A stretch of 39,514 bases of DNA, taken from assembly GCA_027621295.1 (NCBI GenBank), contig JAQCBR010000024.1, positions 1 to 39,514 on the forward strand, written 5' to 3'. The stretch comes from Planctomycetota bacterium (GTDB lineage Bacteria > Planctomycetota > UBA1135 > UBA2386). Positions within the stretch are counted from its first letter, which is position 1. Every line of letters begins with the position of its first letter. Positions 32,914 to 39,514 of this stretch are shown here, piece by piece. The notes beneath the pieces are model-generated. The model made no database searches. It was given only the letters and a program-made list of their open reading frames with translations, and was not told the origin of the DNA. A program made the translations under genes and the position numbers.

Positions 32914-34260
32914 ATGAGCCTCTCGATCGCCAATCTGATCAAGGTGAAGGAGATCAGGACCAAGATCCTGATCACCCTGGGCCTGCTGTTCTGCTACCGG
33001 ATCGGTTTCCAGGTGCCTCTGCCCGGGGTCAATCTCTCGCGCTTCCTCGACGCGGCTGCTTCCGGCCCGACCGAGGGGTTCGGGCGGCTGATCGGGATCA
33101 TGAACGTGCTGACGGGTGCGCGTCTGCAGCAGGCGTCGCTCTTCTCGCTCGGCGTGATGCCCTACATCTCGGCCAGCATCATCCTTTCGCTGATGGTGAA
33201 GGTCGTCCCTTCCCTCGAGAAGCTCTCGAAGGAAGGGCAGTCGGGCCAGCGGAAGATCAACCGCTACACGCGCTACCTGACGATCCCGATCTGCCTCGTG
33301 CAGTCGTTCTTCGTCATCTTCGGCGCGCTCAGCGGAGCCGAAGGCGAGCTCCTGCACGAAGGTGTGCGGCAGTACGAACTGCTCTACTACATCCTCGTGA
33401 TGATCTCGCTGACCACCGGGACGCTGTTCATCATGTGGCTCGGCGAGCAGATCTCCGAGCACGGCGTGGGCAACGGCATCTCGCTGATCATCATGGCGGG
33501 GATCGTGGCCGACCTGCCGCGTGCGTTCACCGCCTACTTCGGGTCTGACGACGGGATGTCGTCGCAGGCCTACCAGACCCTGCTTCTCTTCCTGGCCGTC
33601 TGGGCCGCCGCGGTCGTCGCGGTCGTCTACATGACGAAGGCGCAGCGTCGGATCCCGATCCAGCAGGCGAAGCAGACCCGCGGTCGCCGCGTCTACGGCG
33701 GTCAGCGCCACTTCCTGCCGCTGAAGGTCAACCACGCGGGCGTGATGCCGATCATCTTCGCCTCGGCGCTGTTGATCGTCCCGCCGATCCTCGGCGGTGC
33801 GCTCGGGATCGACTTCCTCGAGAACTTCGCGCTCCGCGCCGGGTTCTGGTACATCCTGACCTTCGCGGTCCTGATCTTCTTCTTCTCGTTCTTCTGGACG
33901 TCCCTGATGTTCCAGCCGAACGACATGGCCGACAACCTGAAGGAGCACGGCTCCTTCATCCCCGGCATCCGTCCGGGCAAGTCCACTGCCGAGTTCCTCG
34001 AGCAGACCATGGTCCGGATCACGCTGGCGGGTGCTGCGTTCCTGACGGTGGTCGCCCTGTTCCCGACCCTGGTCGGCAGCGGTTTCGCGGGTCTCGACAC
34101 GACGCTCATCTACTTCATGAGCGGCACGTCGATCCTCATCGTCGTCAGCGTGGCCCTCGACCTCGTCGAGAAGATCAACGCGCTGCTGATCATGCGGAAC
34201 TACGAAGGCTTCATGAAGGAGTCCAACACGCCGGCTCGCGGCTGGGGGCGCCAGAAGTGA
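32914..34260 (+). CDS. secY: Preprotein translocase subunit SecY
   Basis: A 448-residue integral membrane protein with about ten predicted helices, the protein-conducting channel. Seen: KIRTKILITL-type start after the N-terminal amphipathic helix, FSLGVMPYISASIILSLM (helix 2), GEQISEHGVGNGISLIIMAG, and the cytoplasmic loop with RRVYGGQRHFLPLKVNHAGV that binds ribosome and SecA. PNDMADNLKEHGSFIPGIRPG marks the next loop. Its TGA overlaps the adk GTG (GTGA). The place between rplO and adk is the classical spc order. Confidence 0.97.
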   Translation: MSLSIANLIKVKEIRTKILITLGLLFCYRIGFQVPLPGVNLSRFLDAAASGPTEGFGRLIGIMNVLTGARLQQASLFSLGVMPYISASIILSLMVKVVPSLEKLSKEGQSGQRKINRYTRYLTIPICLVQSFFVIFGALSGAEGELLHEGVRQYELLYYILVMISLTTGTLFIMWLGEQISEHGVGNGISLIIMAGIVADLPRAFTAYFGSDDGMSSQAYQTLLLFLAVWAAAVVAVVYMTKAQRRIPIQQAKQTRGRRVYGGQRHFLPLKVNHAGVMPIIFASALLIVPPILGGALGIDFLENFALRAGFWYILTFAVLIFFFSFFWTSLMFQPNDMADNLKEHGSFIPGIRPGKSTAEFLEQTMVRITLAGAAFLTVVALFPTLVGSGFAGLDTTLIYFMSGTSILIVVSVALDLVEKINALLIMRNYEGFMKESNTPARGWGRQK

Positions 34261-34913
34261 GCTTCCGCTCGGTGTTCCTCGGGCCTCCCGGCGCCGGGAA
34301 GGGGACCCAGGCACTCACGGTGGCTTCCGGCCCCGGAGTGCTGCACCTCTCGACCGGGGACATGCTTCGCGCGCACGTGTCGAAGGGCACCGAGCTGGGC
34401 GCCCAGGCGAAGGGCTTCATGGACGCTGGCCAGCTGGTGCCGGACGCGCTGATCATCGCGATGGTCGAGGAGCGTCTCGGTGGCGAGGGCGCCAACTCCT
34501 GGATCCTGGATGGTTTTCCACGTACCATCCCGCAGGCCGAGGCCCTGGATCAGAGCCTCCAGGCCGCGAACGCATCCCTGACGCACGTCGTCTACTTCCG
34601 GGTTCCGAACGAGGCGCTCATGCAGCGACTGACCGGCCGGCGGACGTGTGGGGACTGCGGCGCGATCTGGAACGTGCACACCAAACCGACCCAGACCGAG
34701 GGGAAGTGCGATGCCTGTGGCGGCTCGCTGACCCACCGCTCGGACGATCGCCCGGAAGCCGTATCCCAGCGGCTCGAGGCGTACGACAAGCAGACCAAGC
34801 CGCTCTTGGACTTCTACCGGTCCAAGGGTTGCCTCGTGGAGATCGATGCGGATCGGTCTCCCCAAGAAGTATCCCAGGAGCTCTCCGACGCCCTCGCCAA
34901 GGAGGTGTGCTGA
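34257..34913 (+). CDS. adk: Adenylate kinase
   Basis: A 218-residue adenylate kinase, converting ATP + AMP to two ADP in the cytoplasm. The P-loop is GPPGAGKGTQ, STGDMLR binds AMP, and DGFPRT is present. The LID carries four Cys (131, 134, 151, 154) in the pattern CxxC-x16-CxxC, so this is a zinc-type long form. It starts with GTG at 34257, overlapping secY by four bases. AAGGAGG lies near its end and may serve infA. Confidence 0.96.
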   Translation: MSFRSVFLGPPGAGKGTQALTVASGPGVLHLSTGDMLRAHVSKGTELGAQAKGFMDAGQLVPDALIIAMVEERLGGEGANSWILDGFPRTIPQAEALDQSLQAANASLTHVVYFRVPNEALMQRLTGRRTCGDCGAIWNVHTKPTQTEGKCDACGGSLTHRSDDRPEAVSQRLEAYDKQTKPLLDFYRSKGCLVEIDADRSPQEVSQELSDALAKEVC

Positions 34914-34960
34914 CCGCCGATCGAGATCATGACGAATCCTCGCGCTCCCCGAGCCCGGAA

Positions 34961-35257
34961 GTGGGTGGGAAGCGTGGCGACCAGAGCGAGCCGGCCGTCG
35001 TCGTCGAGACACTGCCGAACAAGATGCTCCTGGTCGAGACCCGCGACGGCTCGCGCCTCGCGGTCCACGCGAGTGGTGCGATGCGGATCGCGATCGTCCG
35101 GCTGATGGCCGGCGACGCCGTCAGGATCGAGAAGTCACCGTTCGACGCGACCAAGGGTCGCATCGTCGGCATCGAGTCAGGACACCCCGGGCGCGTGCGA
35201 AGCGCTCCCAACGAAACCCGAAGACACATCCCCAAAGACCCGGAGACAGCGCCGTGA
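34961..35257 (+). CDS. infA: Translation initiation factor IF-1 with C-terminal tail
   Basis: An S1/OB-fold IF-1, which binds the 30S A site during initiation. Core: [39 protein letters not shown] and [17 protein letters not shown] 34961 gives the normal N-terminal length (13 residues before VETLPN). The frame is open further back to GTG 34907 and CTG 34910, which overlap the adk stop and lie by AAGGAGG, so a longer form is possible. After the core the frame runs on for about 27 basic residues ([19 protein letters not shown]) instead of stopping after GRIV. Its TGA overlaps the rpmJ GTG by four bases. Confidence 0.85.
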   Translation: MGGKRGDQSEPAVVVETLPNKMLLVETRDGSRLAVHASGAMRIAIVRLMAGDAVRIEKSPFDATKGRIVGIESGHPGRVRSAPNETRRHIPKDPETAP

Positions 35258-35373
35258 AGGTCCGAGCCAGCGTCCGAAAGATCTGCGAGAACTGCCGCAT
35301 CGTCCGCCGTCGAGGCATCGTGCGGGTGATCTGCCAGTCCGACCCGCGCCACAAGCAGCGTCAGGGTCGCTGA
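35254..35373 (+). CDS. rpmJ: 50S ribosomal protein L36 (bL36)
   Basis: A 39-residue L36, the smallest ribosomal protein. It reads [20 protein letters not shown], then [19 protein letters not shown]. The zinc ligands Cys11, Cys14, Cys27 and His33 are all present (zinc-binding form). It starts with GTG inside the last codons of infA (GTGA overlap), typical of coupling. The usual place between infA and rpsM is kept. Confidence 0.95.
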   Translation: MKVRASVRKICENCRIVRRRGIVRVICQSDPRHKQRQGR

Positions 35374-35422
35374 TCGCGTCCGAACCTTCCTCCAGGCTGT
35401 CCGTCAGGAGTCCTAAGAGAAC

Positions 35423-35800
35423 ATGCCACGTATCCTTGGTGTCGACATTCCCAACGACAAGCGCCTCGACGTTGCGCTGACCTACCTCTACGGGGTCGGT
35501 CCTGCGACTGCTGCGAAGGTCATCCAGGAGCTCTCCCTCCGCGCCGACGTGCGTGCGAAGGACCTCTCCGACGAAGAGGTCGCACGGATCGCTGGTCACC
35601 TGGAGTCGGCCTACGTGGTCGAGGGCGCGCTGCGCCGCCAGGTGCTGTCGAACATCAACCGGCTCAAGGAGATCGCGTGCTACCGGGGTCTGCGGCACCG
35701 TCGCGGCCTGCCGGTGCGCGGTCAGCGGACGCGGTGCAACGCGCGCTCGCGGAAGGGTCCCAAGAAGACGGTCGCCAACAAGAAGATCCTCCGCAAGTGA
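35423..35800 (+). CDS. rpsM: 30S ribosomal protein S13 (uS13)
   Basis: A 125-residue S13 in the head, contacting P-site t[40 protein letters not shown] and the C-terminal [17 protein letters not shown] followed by [14 protein letters not shown] are diagnostic. AGGAG lies 14 nt upstream of the ATG. First of the alpha-type genes. Confidence 0.97.
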   Translation: MPRILGVDIPNDKRLDVALTYLYGVGPATAAKVIQELSLRADVRAKDLSDEEVARIAGHLESAYVVEGALRRQVLSNINRLKEIACYRGLRHRRGLPVRGQRTRCNARSRKGPKKTVANKKILRK

Positions 35801-35867
35801 CGGTCCGCTGTGACCTCCTCGCCGGATGGTGAGGTCGTCTCCGGCACCAACCAAGTGAACACCACCC

Positions 35868-36248
35868 ATGGCTGAAGCGAAGAAGAAGCGTACCCGCCGC
35901 AACGTCGGCCGAGCGATCGCCCACGTGAAGGCGTCGTTCAACAACACGATCATCACCGTGACCGACACCACCGGTCAGGTGTTGGCGTGGGACTCGGCTG
36001 GCACGATCGGCTACAAGGGCTCCCGCAAGAGCACGCCGTTCGCGGCCCAGCGGGCCGCCCAGAAGGTCGCGGACAAGATCCGCAAGATGGGCGTCTACGA
36101 ACTGGAAGTGCAGGTGAAGGGTCCCGGTTCCGGCCGCGAGTCGGCGATCCGTTCCCTCGCGGGAAGCGGGATCGAGATCAAGAGCATCGAGGACCGCACC
36201 CCGCTGCCGCACAACGGTTGCCGGCCGCCGAAGCGCCGCCGCGTCTGA
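35868..36248 (+). CDS. rpsK: 30S ribosomal protein S11 (uS11)
   Basis: A 126-residue S11 on the platform. Motifs: [39 protein letters not shown] and the end [19 protein letters not shown] followed by PPKRRRV. The length and end are canonical. No strong Shine-Dalgarno sequence. Confidence 0.97.
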   Translation: MAEAKKKRTRRNVGRAIAHVKASFNNTIITVTDTTGQVLAWDSAGTIGYKGSRKSTPFAAQRAAQKVADKIRKMGVYELEVQVKGPGSGRESAIRSLAGSGIEIKSIEDRTPLPHNGCRPPKRRRV

Positions 36249-36300
36249 GTGTCGCTGACGCCAGAGTCCATTCACACGAGAGCGAATTCCGAGTCCATCG

Positions 36301-36924
36301 ATGGCGCGAATCACTGGAAAGGTCTGCAAGCTGTGCCGGCGTGAGGGCATGAAGCTGTTCCTCAAGGGGCAGCGTTGCTTCTCCGAGAAGTGCGGGATCA
36401 ACCGGCGGGACTATCCGCCTGGTATGCACACCCGGCCCCGCAAGACCACGGACTACTACGTCCAGCTGCGCGAGAAGCAGAAGGCCAAGCGGATCTACGG
36501 GGTGCTGGAACGTCAGTTCCAGCGCTACTTCGAGACCGCTCGCCGCCAGCGCGGCAACACGGGTGAGAACCTGCTGGTCCTGATGGAGCGTCGGCTCGAC
36601 AACGTCGTGCTGAGCATGGGTCTGTCGCTGTCGCGCTTCGATGCCCGCCAGATGATCGCCCACGGCCACGTGTTCGTGAACGGCAACCGGATGGACATCC
36701 CGAGCTACCTGGTCAAGCCGGGCGACGAGGTGTCGATCACGAGCCGCGAGAAGCTCCGCAAGAAGGCCCAGGAGGCTGTCGAGATCAACAAGGGTCAGGC
36801 CGTCCCGGCGTGGCTCGAGGTGTTCCCGACCGACCTCAAGGGGCGGATCGTCACGCTGCCCAAGCGGGAAGACGTTCCGCACCCGATCAACGAGCAGCTC
36901 ATCGTCGAGCTCTGCTCGCGCTGA
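36301..36924 (+). CDS. rpsD: 30S ribosomal protein S4 (uS4), zinc-binding form
   Basis: A 207-residue S4, an early-assembly and fidelity protein, often the alpha-operon repressor. The N-terminus has Cys9, Cys12, Cys26 and Cys31, the zinc (C+) form. The S4 RNA-binding domain contains RLDNVVLSMGLSLSRFDARQ and IAHGHVFVNGNRMDIPSYLV. No Shine-Dalgarno sequence. L36 is also the zinc form, so zinc supply affects both. Confidence 0.97.
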   Translation: MARITGKVCKLCRREGMKLFLKGQRCFSEKCGINRRDYPPGMHTRPRKTTDYYVQLREKQKAKRIYGVLERQFQRYFETARRQRGNTGENLLVLMERRLDNVVLSMGLSLSRFDARQMIAHGHVFVNGNRMDIPSYLVKPGDEVSITSREKLRKKAQEAVEINKGQAVPAWLEVFPTDLKGRIVTLPKREDVPHPINEQLIVELCSR

Positions 36925-37174
36925 GTCCCTGACGGGCGGCCGCCGTGCCGTCGGACCGAGGTCGCTCCAGCGTGGCCGCATCCGACGGTGAGCCGACTGC
37001 CCGGTTCCCCTCCACGAATCTCCCTCGCTCGACTTCGAGTCAGCCGACGACCCTGCTGCGAGGCAACCGTCGGCGCCGTTTCGAGTGAGCGCCGTCCGGT
37101 ACCGCGGTGCCGGGCCAAAACCCTCGATACTCGCCCCCGCCGCGCGGGGTTCCGTTCCAAGAGAGCACTGACCG

Positions 37175-38179
37175 ATGCGCATTCGTTGGCGTAACTTCGA
37201 GCTCCCGTCGCAGGTCCGCCTGGACCACGAGACCGCTACCGGCAGCTACGGCCGCTTCGTCGTCGAGCCTTTCGAGCGTGGCTTCGGTGCCACGATCGGC
37301 AACGGGCTCCGCCGCGTCCTTCTGTCCTCGATCGAGGGCACGGCCGTCACGTCGGTCAAGATCGACGGCGTCGTCCACGAGTACTCGACGATCCCGGGTG
37401 TCCTCGAGGACATCACGCACATCATCCTGAACTTCAAGCGCCTGCGCGTCCGGATGCACACCGACGCGCCGACGATGCTGCGCCTGGACGTCAACCAGCG
37501 TGGTGACGTGACTGCGGGCATGATCGAAGGCGACCAGAACGTCGAGATCGTCAACCCCGACCTGAAGATCTGCACGCTGACCGACGACGTTCGGTTCTAC
37601 GCGGAGATCCAGGTTCGCAAGGGTCGTGGCTACGTGACCGCCGAAGACAACGTGGCGGAGGAGATGGAGGTCGGGACCATCCCGGTCGACTCGATCTTCA
37701 GCCCGGTCTACCGCGTCAAGTACGGCATCGAGAACACCCGCGTCGGCAAGTTCACGAACTACGACCGCCTGGTGCTCGAGATCTGGACCGACGGGACCGT
37801 CGGCCCGGAGATGGCGCTCGTCGAGGCGAGCAAGATCTACCGCAAGCACCTCAACCCGTTCGTCCAGTACTTCGAGATGAAGGACGACCTCGCGGTCGAG
37901 GGCGGCGGGCTGGCTCCGGAAGGCGACGAGAACGCGAAGCGCCGGGAGCTCGAAGACCTCCTGTCGAAGTCGGTCGACATCCTCGACCTGTCTGTCCGGG
38001 CCAAGAACTGCCTGGACAGCGAGAACATCCAGCTCATGCGCGACCTCGTGAGTCTCACCGAGTCCGAGATCCTCAAGGTCCGGAACTTCGGCAAGACCTC
38101 GCTCAAGGAAGTGAAGAGCAAGCTCTCCGCCCTCGGCCTGTCGCTCGGCATCAACGTCGACGACGTGTTCGGCGGCTGA
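37175..38179 (+). CDS. rpoA: DNA-directed RNA polymerase subunit alpha
   Basis: 334 residues, the assembly platform of polymerase. The N-terminal domain includes FVVEPFERGFGATIGNGLRR and VLLSSIEGTAVTSVKIDGV. The C-terminal domain that contacts UP elements and activators has LDLSVRAKNCLDSENIQLM and VRNFGKTSLKEVKSKL. The domains are joined by a linker at about 245-270. The 250-bp gap after rpsD holds an imperfect GACGG/CCGTC hairpin (36931-36952) and a GATACT -10-like element at 37126-37131 without a good -35, so separate initiation is possible. Confidence 0.97.
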   Translation: MRIRWRNFELPSQVRLDHETATGSYGRFVVEPFERGFGATIGNGLRRVLLSSIEGTAVTSVKIDGVVHEYSTIPGVLEDITHIILNFKRLRVRMHTDAPTMLRLDVNQRGDVTAGMIEGDQNVEIVNPDLKICTLTDDVRFYAEIQVRKGRGYVTAEDNVAEEMEVGTIPVDSIFSPVYRVKYGIENTRVGKFTNYDRLVLEIWTDGTVGPEMALVEASKIYRKHLNPFVQYFEMKDDLAVEGGGLAPEGDENAKRRELEDLLSKSVDILDLSVRAKNCLDSENIQLMRDLVSLTESEILKVRNFGKTSLKEVKSKLSALGLSLGINVDDVFGG

Positions 38180-38230
38180 GCCAAGTGAATCGGCTGACCA
38201 CCCGCAGGTAGCAGCACCCTAGAGAATTCC

Positions 38231-38659
38231 ATGAGACACCGCGTACTCGGCAAGAAGCTGAATCGTTCGTCGTCCCACCGGCGATCGATGGAGCGCAACT
38301 TCATCTGCTCGGTCATCAAGCACGAGCGCGTCGTGACGACCCTCGCCAAGGCGAAGGCGATGCAGCGCAACCTCGAGAAGATGATCACGCTCGGCAAGAC
38401 CAAGGACCTGGTCCGCTACCGCCGCGCGCTGGCCTACCTCCGCGACGAGGCGGCGGCGAAGAAGCTCTTCGATGAGCTCGGCGTCCGCTACGCCAACCGT
38501 CCGGGTGGCTACTCGCGCGTGATCCGGCTCGGCGAGCACCGTATCGGCGACGGCGCGCCGAAGGCGATCCTGGAGCTCGTCGACAACGACGTGCTGGCTC
38601 GCCAGCTCGAGAGTGCGGAAGCTCCCGAGGTCGACGAGGAAGAAGTCGCCGAGGCGTGA
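38231..38659 (+). CDS. rplQ: 50S ribosomal protein L17 (bL17)
   Basis: A 142-residue L17. MRHRVLGKKLNRSSSHRRSM, then NFICSVIKHERVVTTLAKAK and the end YSRVIRLGEHRIGDGAPKA are diagnostic. An acidic tail of about 15 residues (EAPEVDEEEVAEA) follows the core. It ends the alpha segment and is followed by a strong hairpin. Confidence 0.97.
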   Translation: MRHRVLGKKLNRSSSHRRSMERNFICSVIKHERVVTTLAKAKAMQRNLEKMITLGKTKDLVRYRRALAYLRDEAAAKKLFDELGVRYANRPGGYSRVIRLGEHRIGDGAPKAILELVDNDVLARQLESAEAPEVDEEEVAEA

Positions 38660-38676
38660 TCGCGCCCGGTAGGGGC

Positions 38677-38704
38677 GTGGAGCAGGTCGACTGACCTGCT
38701 CCAC
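38677..38704 (+). terminator. Terminator hairpin after rplQ
   Basis: GTGGAGCAGGTC (38677-38688), loop GACT, GACCTGCTCCAC (38693-38704): a perfect 12-bp stem, the strongest in the window, 17 bases after the rplQ stop. There is no T-run, but its place between convergent genes supports a (possibly bidirectional) terminator. The remaining 38705-38938 shows nothing I can support. Confidence 0.7.
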
Positions 38705-38938
38705 TCCGACCTGACGCCCACTGTCCTCCACCGCTCGGCCCGGCGCGGGCCAGGGCAGCGCGCCGCGGACGGCCTGTCGGCGCGTGGGCAGGTGCAGTCG
38801 AGACGCGGAACAGCGTGACGCTGGTCGGCATGTCTCCTGTGGGTCGAGTCCGGTTCGCAGACCCGCGGCCCGGTCCCGGACAACCGCGCCCAGCGCCGCG
38901 TCGGACGCCGTGCGCACGGCGTTCGGTCTCCGCCGGGA

Positions 38939-39514
38939 TCAGCGCCGCACGAACAGGATGTTCTCGGCGCCGAGCAGCGTGGCGAGGTCGTCCAGCAGCG
39001 CGTCGTCGACGGTCACCGAGAACCTGGCGTCCGCGCGGACGCGGTGGACAGTGTTGCCGTCGTCGACCTCGAACATCAGGCGCTGGCCGCCCTTCGAGCG
39101 ATGCGCGACGTCCGCGATCTGGTCGAGGACGCGGGGGGTGAGCTGCTCCTCGGCGATGCGGATCACCAGGCTGTGGACCTCGCGGGCTGCCACGTCATCG
39201 GCGGCGTCGACCTCGTCGCAGAGGAGGCCGACCTCCTCTCCCTGCCTGTCGACCCGGCCCCGCAGCACCACGATCGCGTCGTCCGCGAGCTTGTGCTTGA
39301 TCACCTCGTAGGTCCGCGTGAACACGACGACCTGCACGGTTCCCTCGAGGTCCTCGAGCTGGAATCGCGCCATCTTCTTGCCCGCGTTGCGCCCGCTCTT
39401 CACGACCATCACGCGGAGGCCGCTGATCATCCCGGCGATGCGGACGTCCTCGTGATGCTCCATCGAGGCGAGCTGGGAGGACGTCGTGCCGGCGATCCGG
39501 CTGAAGAATCGGCC
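38939..39514 (-). CDS. dnaE: DNA polymerase III alpha subunit, C-terminal part (5' end outside window)
   Basis: The frame is open from the right edge to the stop at 38939-38941, giving about 191 residues. It contains the OB-fold region that follows the polymerase core: EDVRIAGMISGLRVMVVKSG, KKMARFQLEDLEGTVQVVVF and DDAIVVLRGRVDRQGEEVGL. The last part (about 70 residues) resembles the small C-terminal domain of DnaE, ending TLLGAENILFVRR. The protein is the replicative polymerase subunit. Whether it is DnaE1 or a second DnaE cannot be told without the rest. It is convergent with rplQ. Confidence 0.85.
   Translation of the reverse strand, partial: GRFFSRIAGTTSSQLASMEHHEDVRIAGMISGLRVMVVKSGRNAGKKMARFQLEDLEGTVQVVVFTRTYEVIKHKLADDAIVVLRGRVDRQGEEVGLLCDEVDAADDVAAREVHSLVIRIAEEQLTPRVLDQIADVAHRSKGGQRLMFEVDDGNTVHRVRADARFSVTVDDALLDDLATLLGAENILFVRR

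Noticed and set aside
38830-38880. T-arm-like stretch (GGTTCGCAGACC) in the rplQ-dnaE gap
   Set aside because: No acceptor, D-arm or anticodon arm can be drawn around it.

Overview
The window is a very GC-rich bacterial chromosome segment carrying most of the core translation and transcription genes in one run. Planctomycetota is the best guess. EF-Tu has an atypical effector region (a block reading [11 protein letters not shown] instead of the usual EEKARGITI type), which I recall from planctomycete EF-Tu proteins. The C-terminal region of the DnaE fragment, the WaaP-like kinase and the frequent lack of Shine-Dalgarno sequences fit the same assignment. This rests on memory of families, not on a search.

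Layout. 1-5.9 kb holds ordinary single genes: the end of a TPR protein, a WaaP/Kdo-kinase-like protein (minus), an HU-family DNA-binding protein, a cystathionine gamma-synthase family enzyme (minus), a MutS2 without its Smr domain, and a receiver-domain protein with a long disordered N-terminus. 5.9-8.1 kb is the classical tRNA-Thr(TGT)-Tyr(GTA)-Gly(TCC)-Thr(GGT)-tuf-tRNA-Trp block. 8.2-19.9 kb is secE-nusG-rplK-rplA-rplJ-rplL-rpoB-rpoC. 20.1-23.4 kb is a str-type cluster, rpsL-rpsG followed by a divergent EF-G paralogue. 23.5-38.7 kb is a fused S10-spc-alpha cluster: rpsJ, rplD, rplW, rplB, rpsS, rplV, rpsC, rplP, rpmC, rpsQ, rplN, rplX, rplE, rpsH, rplF, rplR, rpsE, rplO, secY, adk, infA, rpmJ, rpsM, rpsK, rpsD, rpoA, rplQ. 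A strong hairpin terminator closes it, and the C-terminal end of dnaE converges from the right edge.

Together these genes make the ribosome (about 26 r-proteins), the RNA polymerase core (alpha, beta, beta'), the elongation machinery (EF-Tu, an EF-G paralogue, NusG), IF-1, and the SecYE translocon that docks on ribosomes. Sigma70-like promoters are visible before the tRNA-tuf block, rpsL and rpsJ, and more weakly before hup and rpoB.

Main oddities: (i) the conserved P-loop Asp of translational GTPases is Ala in EF-Tu and Asn in the EF-G paralogue, whose domain IV tips are also degenerate; (ii) rplC is missing between rpsJ and rplD, where a terminator-like hairpin and a structured spacer stand instead; (iii) rpsN and rpmD are also missing from their usual slots; (iv) S12 carries Arg88, a residue associated with streptomycin resistance; (v) a foldable leader precedes rpsJ; (vi) MutS2 lacks the Smr nuclease domain. 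I found no phage, IS, CRISPR or defence system.
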